Positions 27,801-34,550 of a stretch of DNA of 64,000 nt are shown here, one piece after another. The notes beneath the pieces were generated by a model. The model ran no database searches. It was given only the letters and a program-made list of their open reading frames with translations, and was not told the origin of the DNA. The DNA comes from an uncultured Bacteroidales bacterium (GTDB lineage: Bacteria > Bacteroidota > Bacteroidia > Bacteroidales > Paludibacteraceae), in the NCBI GenBank assembly GCA_902766045.1, contig CACXCA010000022.1:122429-186428 (forward strand), read 5' to 3'. The translations under genes were made by a program, and so were the position numbers. Each line of letters opens with the position of its first letter. Within the stretch, counting starts at the first letter, position 1.

Positions 27801-28281
27801 AGATGCAACCAATCCAGAAGAAGCTACATTAATCGTAGAAATTGTCAAACATATCCGACAACTATATGAGCAAAGCGACAAGCCATTTGACATTAACAAA
27901 TCCATTGGCATCATAGTACCCTATCGAAGTCAAATTGCACTCATTCGAAAAGAGTTAAAGCATCTTGGCTTCAAAGAAGATATAACACGACTTTCTGTTG
28001 ATACGGTAGAGCGATATCAAGGGAGCGAGCGAGACATCATCATTTATGGAACAACAATAAAAAAACAATATCAATTAGATTTTCTATCTGGCAATCTATT
28101 AATCGAAGGGAAGAAGATTATCGACAGGAAACTAAATGTTGCCATAACACGAGCTCGGGAACAGATGATTGTGGTAGGAAACCTACAACTATTATCGCAA
28201 TCATACACTTATCGTCAATTCATTCAATTCGCAAAAGGAAAAGGATGTTTGTATGATGACAGGTATGCTACCTTTTCATAA
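24886..28281 (+). CDS. Dna2-like nuclease-helicase fusion (Cas4/RecB-type nuclease + SF1 helicase)
   Basis: The 1131-residue protein has three parts. Residues 1-300 are unassigned. About 340-400 form a PD-(D/E)XK nuclease with GRMD348, E359-Q-K361 and the Cas4/RecB QxxxY motif (Q379-MLF-Y383). From about 690 a UPF1/DNA2-type SF1 helicase follows: Walker A GPPGTGKT (702-709), DEAS (819-822), GDHKQLP, NHQGRMHPEIAEFIN, DTVERYQGSERD and LNVAITRAREQM. Such enzymes unwind and trim DNA with flaps or resected ends. The iron-sulphur cysteines of true Dna2/Cas4 were not clearly seen. It stands alone with its own promoter and terminator; a repair role is the simplest reading. Confidence 0.88.
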   Translation: MTKYANISVEIIYQELVSLCNNHSLEYAHDAYVTLRNLYYYVLNNKTEDVGFSFSGPFAKLDYLIKENHLSKRLSRAINHLRVKLRFLNKYPKEELHKSLLSDIRLFSEFIRHIYHTPIPSDLFTLLPNDYHTDKSWGNHPVKDVIRVIVNHWDDTYIYANNDTDEEITLCYNTKTEAGTLTEIKEIIQKGAQLNIVRPHIKEGIYYPEFIIYEPDFLVDISSIAESFEEYGLTPYSYLIKKLLPKRTSQAILIGNLAGQFLDEAVYNEKPVPYKESLNRFFRSYSLNLITCPDLQPAVFHKEAIHQQQNLRLYTEKQLDGYRIFDPEKVLLEPSFFCETLGLQGRMDLLTEDKRILIEQKSGKWGWPNGGHQEKHYVQMLFYLAWLRYNQHISTEEINCLLLYSKYPTENKNLNEENGLIKEVPAPELLFKALQLRNKIVWLEKMLQNGQATLLNSLTSSHFNIKNTSNKLWNNYQKPEIERVLATIQDAEEIEKKYFFRMFTFLEKEYHLSKNGFADAWNMSTEEKIQDGKIYTDLTLIQATDSENTGIGVDTITLRISSDSQNNLPNFRQGDIVVLYAYNETDTADMRYDIVFRATLIKQEEDTLTLQLRSPQRNRHIFDPQRPVRWALEHDFLDSSFNAGFKDLFSFLAMTNSDRKKLILNQRKPQIDSSIQLNGDYQKFNSLVLHAKQAKDYFIIIGPPGTGKTSYALTNILKEYLSNKNSSILLVSYTNRAVEEICSKLIQNEIDFIRIGHEHSCTEQFDTRYLLKNKINHCSTINDIRSYLESVRVYVGTTASVSSTSAIFQLKKFDVAIVDEASQILEPQLLGLFTAGNGTAIQKFIFIGDHKQLPAVVQQTEKESAIEDPLLNEHGFENCRFSYFERLLKANKDDDKLVYMLNHQGRMHPEIAEFINHEYYDSLLNFVPLPHQQQAQFYSIENTGEEKCKLNQLLLTHRLLCFHVPIKATNSSDATNPEEATLIVEIVKHIRQLYEQSDKPFDINKSIGIIVPYRSQIALIRKELKHLGFKEDITRLSVDTVERYQGSERDIIIYGTTIKKQYQLDFLSGNLLIEGKKIIDRKLNVAITRAREQMIVVGNLQLLSQSYTYRQFIQFAKGKGCLYDDRYATFS

Positions 28282-28322
28282 TCAGATTACAATATATACA
28301 GAACGAATATATACAGAATGCA

Positions 28323-28352
28323 AAAGGGCACCTCACGAATGAGATGCCCTTT
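28323..28352. terminator. Bidirectional terminator between helicase and pckA
   Basis: A 12-bp stem with one mismatch (arms 28323-28334 and 28341-28352, AAAGGGCA / TGCCCTTT core) lies between convergent genes and is followed by TCTTATT on the + strand. Confidence 0.8.
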
Positions 28353-28371
28353 CTTATTGAGATAAATCTGA

Positions 28372-29973
28372 TTACAATTTAGGACCTGCAGCAACCAAAG
28401 CCTTACCTGCAGCGTTTCCAGTATACTTAACGAAGTTCTTTTGGAAGCGAGAAGCCAAATCTTTAGCTTTAGTCTCCCATTCAGAAGCGTTAGCATACGT
28501 ATCGCGAGGATCCAAGATAGCAGGGTTAACACCTGGCAATGCAGTAGGAACTTCGAAGTCGAACAAAGGAATTTTCTTTGTAGGTGCCTTCAAGATATCA
28601 CCGCTCAAGATAGCGTCGATGATACCACGAGTATCAGGAATAGAGATACGTTTTCCAGTACCGTTCCATCCAGTATTTACCAAGTAAGCCTTAGCACCTG
28701 ATTTTTGCATCTTCTTAACCAATTCCTCAGCATATTTAGTTGGGTGCAACTCCAAGAAAGCTTGACCGAAGCAAGCAGAGAAAGTTGGAGTAGGTTCAGT
28801 GATTCCGCGCTCTGTACCAGCCAACTTAGCTGTAAATCCGCTCAAGAAGTAGTATTGAGTCTGCTCTGGAGTCAAGATAGATACAGGAGGCAATACACCG
28901 AATGCATCAGCTGACAAGAAGATAACGTTCTTAGCAGCAGGAGCAGAAGAACCTGGTTGGATATTCTTAATGTGGTTGATAGGGTAAGAAACACGAGTGT
29001 TTTCAGTTACGCTCTTATCATTGAAATCGATCTTACCATTTGCGTCAACAGTAACATTCTCCAACAAAGCGTTACGTTTGATTGCACCGTAGATATCTGG
29101 CTCATGCTCTTTACTCAAACCGATTACCTTAGCGTAGCAACCACCTTCCAAGTTGAATACACCTTCATCGTCCCATCCGTGCTCATCGTCACCGATCAAT
29201 TTACGTTTAGGATCTGTTGACAAGGTAGTCTTACCAGTACCAGACAAACCGAAGAAGATAGCTGTGTTCTTACCTTCCATATCGCAGTTTGCTGAGCAGT
29301 GCATAGAAGCGATACCCTTCAATGGCAAGTAGTAGTTCTGCATAGAGAACATACCCTTCTTCATTTCACCACCATACCAAGTATTGATGATTACTTGCTC
29401 ACGAGAAGTAACGTTGAAAGCAACGCAAGTCTCAGAGTTCAAACCTAATTCTTTATAGTTTTCAACCTTAGCCTTAGAAGCATTGTAGATAACAAAGTTA
29501 GGCTCGAAGTTAGCCAACTCCTCAGCTGTTGGTTGGATAAACATGTTCTTTACAAAGTGAGCTTGCCAAGCTACCTCTACGATGAAACGTACAGCCAAAC
29601 GAGTAGCCTTGTTAGCACCACAGAAAGCATCAACAACATAAAGATTCTTGTTGCAAAGTTCCTTCTTAGCAATATCTTTTACCTTAGCCCAAACCTCTTC
29701 ACTCATTGGGTGGTTATCGTTCTTGTACTCCTCTGAAGTCCACCATACAGTGTCCTTAGAGTTTTTGTCCATCACGATATATTTATCTTTAGGGGAACGA
29801 CCTGTGTAGATACCTGTCATTACGTTAACTGCGCCAAGTTCAGTCTCTTGTCCCTTCTCATAACCTTCCAGACTCTTATCGATCTCAGCTTTGTAAAGCT
29901 CCTCATAAGAAGGATTGTGTGCAATTACTGTCGAACCAGTAATGCCGTACTTTGTTAAATCTAAGTTTGCCAT
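28372..29973 (-). CDS. pckA: Phosphoenolpyruvate carboxykinase (ATP)
   Basis: The 533-residue enzyme is an ATP-type PEPCK interconverting oxaloacetate and PEP with CO2. The phosphate-binding loop GLSGTGKTT is at residues 242-250, followed by [21 protein letters not shown] with metal- and substrate-binding acidic residues; [11 protein letters not shown] and the early [11 protein letters not shown] are also family hallmarks. In fermentative Bacteroidales it usually runs towards oxaloacetate, conserving ATP on the route to succinate. It has its own promoter (30054-30083) and no operon partner. Confidence 0.97.
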   Translation of the reverse strand: MANLDLTKYGITGSTVIAHNPSYEELYKAEIDKSLEGYEKGQETELGAVNVMTGIYTGRSPKDKYIVMDKNSKDTVWWTSEEYKNDNHPMSEEVWAKVKDIAKKELCNKNLYVVDAFCGANKATRLAVRFIVEVAWQAHFVKNMFIQPTAEELANFEPNFVIYNASKAKVENYKELGLNSETCVAFNVTSREQVIINTWYGGEMKKGMFSMQNYYLPLKGIASMHCSANCDMEGKNTAIFFGLSGTGKTTLSTDPKRKLIGDDEHGWDDEGVFNLEGGCYAKVIGLSKEHEPDIYGAIKRNALLENVTVDANGKIDFNDKSVTENTRVSYPINHIKNIQPGSSAPAAKNVIFLSADAFGVLPPVSILTPEQTQYYFLSGFTAKLAGTERGITEPTPTFSACFGQAFLELHPTKYAEELVKKMQKSGAKAYLVNTGWNGTGKRISIPDTRGIIDAILSGDILKAPTKKIPLFDFEVPTALPGVNPAILDPRDTYANASEWETKAKDLASRFQKNFVKYTGNAAGKALVAAGPKL

Positions 29974-30053
29974 GCTTACTTAATTTATTGATTATATTTT
30001 AGTTATTAATTATTATCAAACGGTCTGCCTACTCACAGGCATAACTACTTTCG

Positions 30054-30083
30054 CAAATTTAAACTTTTTTTTGTAATAATCAA
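30054..30083 (-). promoter_or_regulatory. Promoter for pckA
   Basis: On the - strand TTG (30083-30081) and TAAATTTG (30061-30054) have a 19-bp spacer. A small GCCT/AGGC hairpin (30027-30040) lies in the leader of about 75 nt. Confidence 0.7.
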
Positions 30084-30098
30084 CGAAAAGTAAAAAAT

Positions 30099-31643
30099 CT
30101 ATTCAGCGAAATTTTCAAATCTTTTTTCTCTCAAATATTTCTGCATATTGGCTATGTCCTCATATTTTGTTGTATCCTCAACAAACACTGGGAAAAAGGC
30201 TCTTATTTCGTCATAAATAGCTCTCGTTTTGGGTGACAATTTAGCTGCACACTTTAGGCAATCCACACCTTGCACAATGGACATGAAATGAATAGCCATC
30301 ACCTGGTAAGCATTATCTACCACTCGTTTGGCCAACAAGGCTGAATTAGTACCCATACTTACGACATCCTGATTATCGTTGTTATTTGGTATCGAATGAA
30401 CATACATTGAATTGGATAACGTCTGACACTCAGCTGTCGTAGATGTGGCAGTAAACTGACAGGCCTGCATTCCATAGTTGAGTCCCAAAACACCCATGTT
30501 AACAAATGGAGGCAATATGCCATTAATACGATCATGGAACAAATAATTCATCTGTCGCTCCATCAACATCGTCAGTTTAGTAACCGCAATCTTCAATTTA
30601 TCCATCTCAAAGGAAACATAATCTCCATGGAAGTTACCTCCATGATAAACCGTTTTAGTCTCTACATCTACTATAGGATTATCCGTCGCTGAATTAACCT
30701 CATTCTCCAATACTCTTGCTGTATTCTGTAACGTATCATACACAGGTCCCAAGATTTGAGGCACGCATCGAAGCGAATAGTAAGGCTGAACTTTATGCTT
30801 AAAGACCGACTCGTTCTGATGACCTCCATCATAGAGTTCCTTCTCTCTATTCATCATACACTGACTTCCTTCACTCAGTTTTCTGAGCATCTCTGCTATC
30901 ACATTCTGCCCTGGCTGACGACGCACGGCATTCAGCTTCTCAGCCATAAAATCGTCATACGATGATGCTATCTCATTCACCATGACAGAGGCGATGACAG
31001 CCCACCGCAATAATTTTTGCGCATCAAACAGATTGATAAGTCCAATTCCTGTCATGAAAGATGTTCCGTTTGTTACTGACAGACCCTCGCGGACATGAAC
31101 ACCCATCGGTTTCAATCCTAACTTCTTCAATACATCTGAAGCAGGTTGAAATATACCTTCGTAATTTACTTTTCCCTCGCCTATCAGCGTCAACGCCATG
31201 TGTGCTAACTGCACCAAATCACCACTGGAACCTACACTACCATGTTCAGGGATAAATGGATAGATATCGTTATTGATAAAATTAGCCAACAGCTCAACTA
31301 ACTCAGGATGAACTCCCGATTCTCCTTGAATGAATGTCCCGATACGGGCAATCATTGCTGCTTTTACATAAATATTCGGAAGAGGATTCCCTGCTCCTGC
31401 CGAATGGCTTCTGATTATATTATATTGCAATTGTACTCGTTCATCATCACTCACCCGATATTGTGCCATGGGACCAAAACCTGTGTTAATACCATATATA
31501 ACACGGTCCTTTGAAAATTGATCTAGAAACTCAAAACTTTTTTTGATTCGTTCTTTCACCTCCGACGTGAAAGCTATCTTAGCACCATCGAACAAAATGG
31601 ATTTTATATCACCCAATGTAATATACTCTAATTCCTTTTGCAT
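30099..31643 (-). CDS. HAL/PAL/TAL-family aromatic amino acid ammonia-lyase
   Basis: The 514-residue protein belongs to the histidine/phenylalanine ammonia-lyase family, which eliminates ammonia using the self-made MIO cofactor. The cofactor triad is Ser139-Ser140-Gly141 (HGSVGSSGDLVQLAH) instead of the common Ala-Ser-Gly. YGINTGFGP carries the catalytic Tyr. The selectivity position reads Ser79-His80 (IIRSHSAGAG), closest to the histidine lyases. No other hut genes are nearby, so histidine breakdown is not supported by context; members of this type also occur in aryl polyene/flexirubin clusters. Start: ATG at 31643, with GTG at 31649 as an alternative. Confidence 0.85.
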   Translation of the reverse strand: MQKELEYITLGDIKSILFDGAKIAFTSEVKERIKKSFEFLDQFSKDRVIYGINTGFGPMAQYRVSDDERVQLQYNIIRSHSAGAGNPLPNIYVKAAMIARIGTFIQGESGVHPELVELLANFINNDIYPFIPEHGSVGSSGDLVQLAHMALTLIGEGKVNYEGIFQPASDVLKKLGLKPMGVHVREGLSVTNGTSFMTGIGLINLFDAQKLLRWAVIASVMVNEIASSYDDFMAEKLNAVRRQPGQNVIAEMLRKLSEGSQCMMNREKELYDGGHQNESVFKHKVQPYYSLRCVPQILGPVYDTLQNTARVLENEVNSATDNPIVDVETKTVYHGGNFHGDYVSFEMDKLKIAVTKLTMLMERQMNYLFHDRINGILPPFVNMGVLGLNYGMQACQFTATSTTAECQTLSNSMYVHSIPNNNDNQDVVSMGTNSALLAKRVVDNAYQVMAIHFMSIVQGVDCLKCAAKLSPKTRAIYDEIRAFFPVFVEDTTKYEDIANMQKYLREKRFENFAE

Positions 31644-31676
31644 TGTCACACATCTTTTTGATTCTTATTTTTTTTG

Positions 31677-31708
31677 CAAAGATAAGACAATTTGAATCGT
31701 ATTACAAA
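31677..31708 (-). promoter_or_regulatory. Promoter for the HAL-type lyase
   Basis: On the - strand TTTG (31708-31705) and TATCTTTG (31684-31677) have a 20-bp spacer, 33 bp before the start codon. Confidence 0.75.
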
Positions 31709-31743
31709 AAAACCGTCACACGAAATCCATTCGTATGGCGGTT
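31704..31743 (-). terminator. Terminator of the Cys/Met-rich lipoprotein gene
   Basis: A 14-bp imperfect stem (arms 31730-31743 and 31711-31724, AACCG.../...CGGTT) is followed on the - strand by a run of seven T. The T run abuts the -33 box of the downstream lyase promoter. Confidence 0.8.
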
Positions 31744-31773
31744 CAAAAAAAAGTAGTTTTATTGTATAAGTAT

Positions 31774-32301
31774 TTATATTCCTTTGTCCTCTTTTCCTTC
31801 TTCTTTTGGACATTTTCTCATCTTGCAGTCTCCTGGAGGACACATCTTAGGTCCACCCATTTTAGGACACATTTTAGGGCACATCTTCATATCTATCAAC
31901 GCTTTTTGCTCTTCAATAGATAGCTGATCGAAATTAGCCCATTTTTGTTCCATCTCTGCCTTCTTTGCAGCCATTTCTGCCTCTCTTTGATCTATCTCTG
32001 CTTTCTTAGCTTTTAACAATGCTTTTTGCTCATCCGCTGAAAGACTATCAAATTTCATCCATTTTTCAAATTCTGCTTTTTTCTCTGGACTCATCTCCTG
32101 ACATGGCATTGGAGGACAATCTGGTCTCATTTCACCAGGACCATGATGACGAAACTCACAAGGACCTTCTGGACCATTCACACACTCTTTTTTGTCTTGG
32201 CACTTACTTTGGCATTTACCATCCTTATCGCAGTTACAACATGAAGATACTAAGAACGTACCTAAGAAACCAACTGCAAGTCCCATAATTAATTTTCTCA
32301 T
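31774..32301 (-). CDS. Cys/Met-rich lipoprotein with coiled-coil centre, function unknown
   Basis: The 175-residue protein starts at the ATG at 32301, where a lipoprotein signal peptide begins (MRKLIMGLAVGFLGTFLVSSC). The mature N terminus is cysteine-rich (CCNCDKDGKCQSKCQDKKEC). A helical, Lys/Glu/Ala-rich middle (about 80-140) contains two related segments, SLSADEQKALLKAK and QLSIEEQKALIDMK. The tail repeats short Met-Cys-Pro units (KMCPKMCPKM, MCPPGDCKMRKCP). The Cys and Met clusters suggest binding of copper or another soft metal at the cell envelope, by inference only. It is not a family I can name. Confidence 0.7.
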   Translation of the reverse strand: MRKLIMGLAVGFLGTFLVSSCCNCDKDGKCQSKCQDKKECVNGPEGPCEFRHHGPGEMRPDCPPMPCQEMSPEKKAEFEKWMKFDSLSADEQKALLKAKKAEIDQREAEMAAKKAEMEQKWANFDQLSIEEQKALIDMKMCPKMCPKMGGPKMCPPGDCKMRKCPKEEGKEDKGI

Positions 32302-32450
32302 TTTTATTCTATTTAAATTGATTTTATATTCTTTCGTAAATATACTAAATAAAATTTTAATCCATCTATAAATCAGACCAATCATTGCTATTTATCGACG
32401 AGTGAGAACTTTTTGCGCATGACAGATTATCATTTCTCTGCCTCATGATG

Positions 32451-32458
32451 TATCTTTG
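32451..32458 (+). promoter_or_regulatory. -7 box for the thioesterase gene
   Basis: TATCTTTG ends only 15 bp before the ATG at 32474, so the mRNA leader would be about ten A-rich nucleotides. The box overlaps the upstream in-frame TTG, which excludes the longer start. Confidence 0.6.
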
Positions 32459-32473
32459 CACAAAAAAAAAGAT

Positions 32474-32887
32474 ATGACCTCAAAAGAGTTAATGAAAACA
32501 TCCGTCGTCAGACGCTACAAAGTATTAGAGAAAATGCTCAATGTCAACCATACACTTTTCGGAGGAGAGGTTATGGGATGGATGGACAAGGTGGGACACT
32601 CACTGGCTGTCTCGATCACAAATAAAACAATGTACACATTGACGGCCGACAAAATAAAATTTCTAAAACCTGCATATCTTAACGAAATAATAGAAGTGAA
32701 AAGTGAACCTCTAGAATTAGGGGCAGTCAAGCTATCTCTGCAACTTACTGCAATAGCCGACCCTGACGGTGACAATAGACGGACCATCGCAACAGGTATA
32801 TTTACATTTGTACAAGTGGATGAAGCCAGTCATCGTCCACAAAGAATCTCCTATCCATTGGATGATTTAGAAACCTACGTGGTTTAA
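32474..32887 (+). CDS. Acyl-CoA thioesterase (hotdog fold)
   Basis: The 137-residue protein has the YciA/acyl-CoA hydrolase pattern: VNHTLFGGEVMGWMDKVG (N-terminal helix region with the catalytic-site acid), followed by ADKIKFLKPAYLNEIIEVKSEPLELG and ATGIFTFVQVDE. Such hotdog enzymes hydrolyse acyl-CoA thioesters in the cytoplasm, usually as hexamers. The start at 32474 follows from the -7 box at 32451-32458. It converges on the AGCS symporter gene. The acyl chain preferred cannot be told. Confidence 0.88.
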   Translation: MTSKELMKTSVVRRYKVLEKMLNVNHTLFGGEVMGWMDKVGHSLAVSITNKTMYTLTADKIKFLKPAYLNEIIEVKSEPLELGAVKLSLQLTAIADPDGDNRRTIATGIFTFVQVDEASHRPQRISYPLDDLETYVV

Positions 32888-32905
32888 TCGATTGGGCAAC
32901 AAAGC

Positions 32906-34321
32906 TTATTTCCCTTTAAATATCTTTCGTAATTGCTTCTCGTGATCCATCAAACTGATATGCATCTCGCTGTTATTCCATTTATCTAATCGATTGTTCC
33001 ATAAGTATTTGCTTGTTTCCTTTGTCAATACATCAGATAAGAGGAGTAGAGAAATTAAATTAGGAATAACCATCAAAGCATTCATGCAATCTGCAAAATT
33101 CCATACCACCTTAAGCTGAAGTACCGACCCTGCAAAGATAGCAATCACCCACATCACATAATAATAACGAATCGTATGGCTACCACCTAGATACTCAATT
33201 GCTTTCTCACTATAATAAGACCAACCCAATATGGTAGAAAAAGCAAACGAGAATAATCCAATCGTCAGTATCAACGTTCCCACATGTGGGATGGAATTAA
33301 ATGCAGCAGATATAAGTTCCGTGCCTTCTTTACTATTTATCTCAGGATGAGCCAACATCGTGCTGACAACCACAAGTCCCGTCAAAGCACATATCACAAC
33401 CGTATCCCAGAAAGTACCTGTTGAAGAAACCAAGGCTTGTCTCACCGGATTACGGCTCTTAGCTGCAGCTGCCACAATAGGTGCCGACCCCATTCCTGAT
33501 TCGTTAGAAAAGAGCCCTCTTGACACACCGTAACGTATCGTCATTGCCAAAGTTCCTCCCACAAAACCGGCTCCTGCCGCCTGCGGATTGAACGCTGCCT
33601 TCACAATAAGACATAAGGCATCCCCGATGTACGAACTATTAATACACAAAATGACAATACAACTCCCTACATAAAAAAGTGCCATGACAGGTACTATCAA
33701 CGTACACGTTTTAGCAATTCCTTTCACTCCAAAGAAAACCACCAATGCAGTGAGAACTGCCATAACAATACCTGTAATATATTCAGGAACAGCATAATTC
33801 GTATATAACAACTGAGAGGCGGCATTTGCTTGAACCATATTACCAATACCAAAGGCTGCTAAAAATGTAAATATGCAGAAAAGAACCGCCAACCATTTAC
33901 AATGTAATCCTCTCTCAAGTGCATACATAGGACCGCCTAACATTTCCCCTTTCTCTGTCTTAACCCGAAATTTTACTGCCAATAAAGCCTCACTGTATTT
34001 CGTGGCAATGCCAAAAACACCTGTCAACCAACACCAAAAAACAGCACCTGGTCCACCCAATGCTACCGCCGTACTAACACCTACAATATTACCTGTACCA
34101 ATGGTAGCTGCCAAGGCTGTAAACAACGCTCCATACGCACTGACATCTCCTTTGCTACCTTTTTCTTTTGCAAAGGATAACTTGATTGCCTTCCATAAAT
34201 ATCTTTGAGGGAAACGAAGTCGAATTGTAAGATAAACATGTGTGCCCACCAATAAAACAATCAATGGCACTCCCCACATTATTTCACTCGCAAATTTGAT
34301 TATCTGTTCTACTGATTCCAA
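32906..34321 (-). CDS. Alanine/glycine:cation symporter family protein (AGCS)
   Basis: The 471-residue membrane protein has about eleven hydrophobic segments and the AGCS hallmarks: FTALAATIGTGNIVGVSTAVALGGPGAVFW, LGGPMYALERGL, and SNESGMGSAPIVAAAAKSRNPVRQAL (given here as separate landmarks). It takes up alanine or glycine with Na+ or H+. The reading frame begins with TTG at 34321; no ATG fits the family N terminus upstream, and the first ATG downstream would cut into membrane segment 1. Its promoter is at 34419-34450. Confidence 0.92.
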   Translation of the reverse strand: MESVEQIIKFASEIMWGVPLIVLLVGTHVYLTIRLRFPQRYLWKAIKLSFAKEKGSKGDVSAYGALFTALAATIGTGNIVGVSTAVALGGPGAVFWCWLTGVFGIATKYSEALLAVKFRVKTEKGEMLGGPMYALERGLHCKWLAVLFCIFTFLAAFGIGNMVQANAASQLLYTNYAVPEYITGIVMAVLTALVVFFGVKGIAKTCTLIVPVMALFYVGSCIVILCINSSYIGDALCLIVKAAFNPQAAGAGFVGGTLAMTIRYGVSRGLFSNESGMGSAPIVAAAAKSRNPVRQALVSSTGTFWDTVVICALTGLVVVSTMLAHPEINSKEGTELISAAFNSIPHVGTLILTIGLFSFAFSTILGWSYYSEKAIEYLGGSHTIRYYYVMWVIAIFAGSVLQLKVVWNFADCMNALMVIPNLISLLLLSDVLTKETSKYLWNNRLDKWNNSEMHISLMDHEKQLRKIFKGK

Positions 34322-34392
34322 TGCAATTAACCTATAAAAAAAGTTCTAAAATCATATCTCGACAATAGGCAGAACCTATTAACCCATCACCG

Positions 34393-34418
34393 AAAAGTCA
34401 TTCTTTTAAATGACTTTT
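34393..34418 (-). terminator. Hairpin over the AGCS transcription start
   Basis: A 10-bp perfect stem (AAAAGTCATT / AATGACTTTT, arms 34393-34402 and 34409-34418) lies immediately downstream of the AGCS -7 box and about 130 bp after DUF2339. It may end the upstream transcript or shape the AGCS mRNA 5' end. Confidence 0.5.
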
Positions 34419-34450
34419 CAAAGGTAATAGGAAGTATTAGAATATACAAA
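34419..34450 (-). promoter_or_regulatory. Promoter for the AGCS symporter
   Basis: On the - strand TTTG (34450-34447) and TACCTTTG (34426-34419) have a 20-bp spacer. The leader is about 90 nt. Confidence 0.7.
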
Positions 34451-34550
34451 TACTGAAACATTGATTTTCCCTTATAGAACCGTGGTTTTTCCTTTAATTA
34501 TCTTACTATAAGGAATCTTTGTCTTAAGGAAAAGTGAAACAATAATTGAA

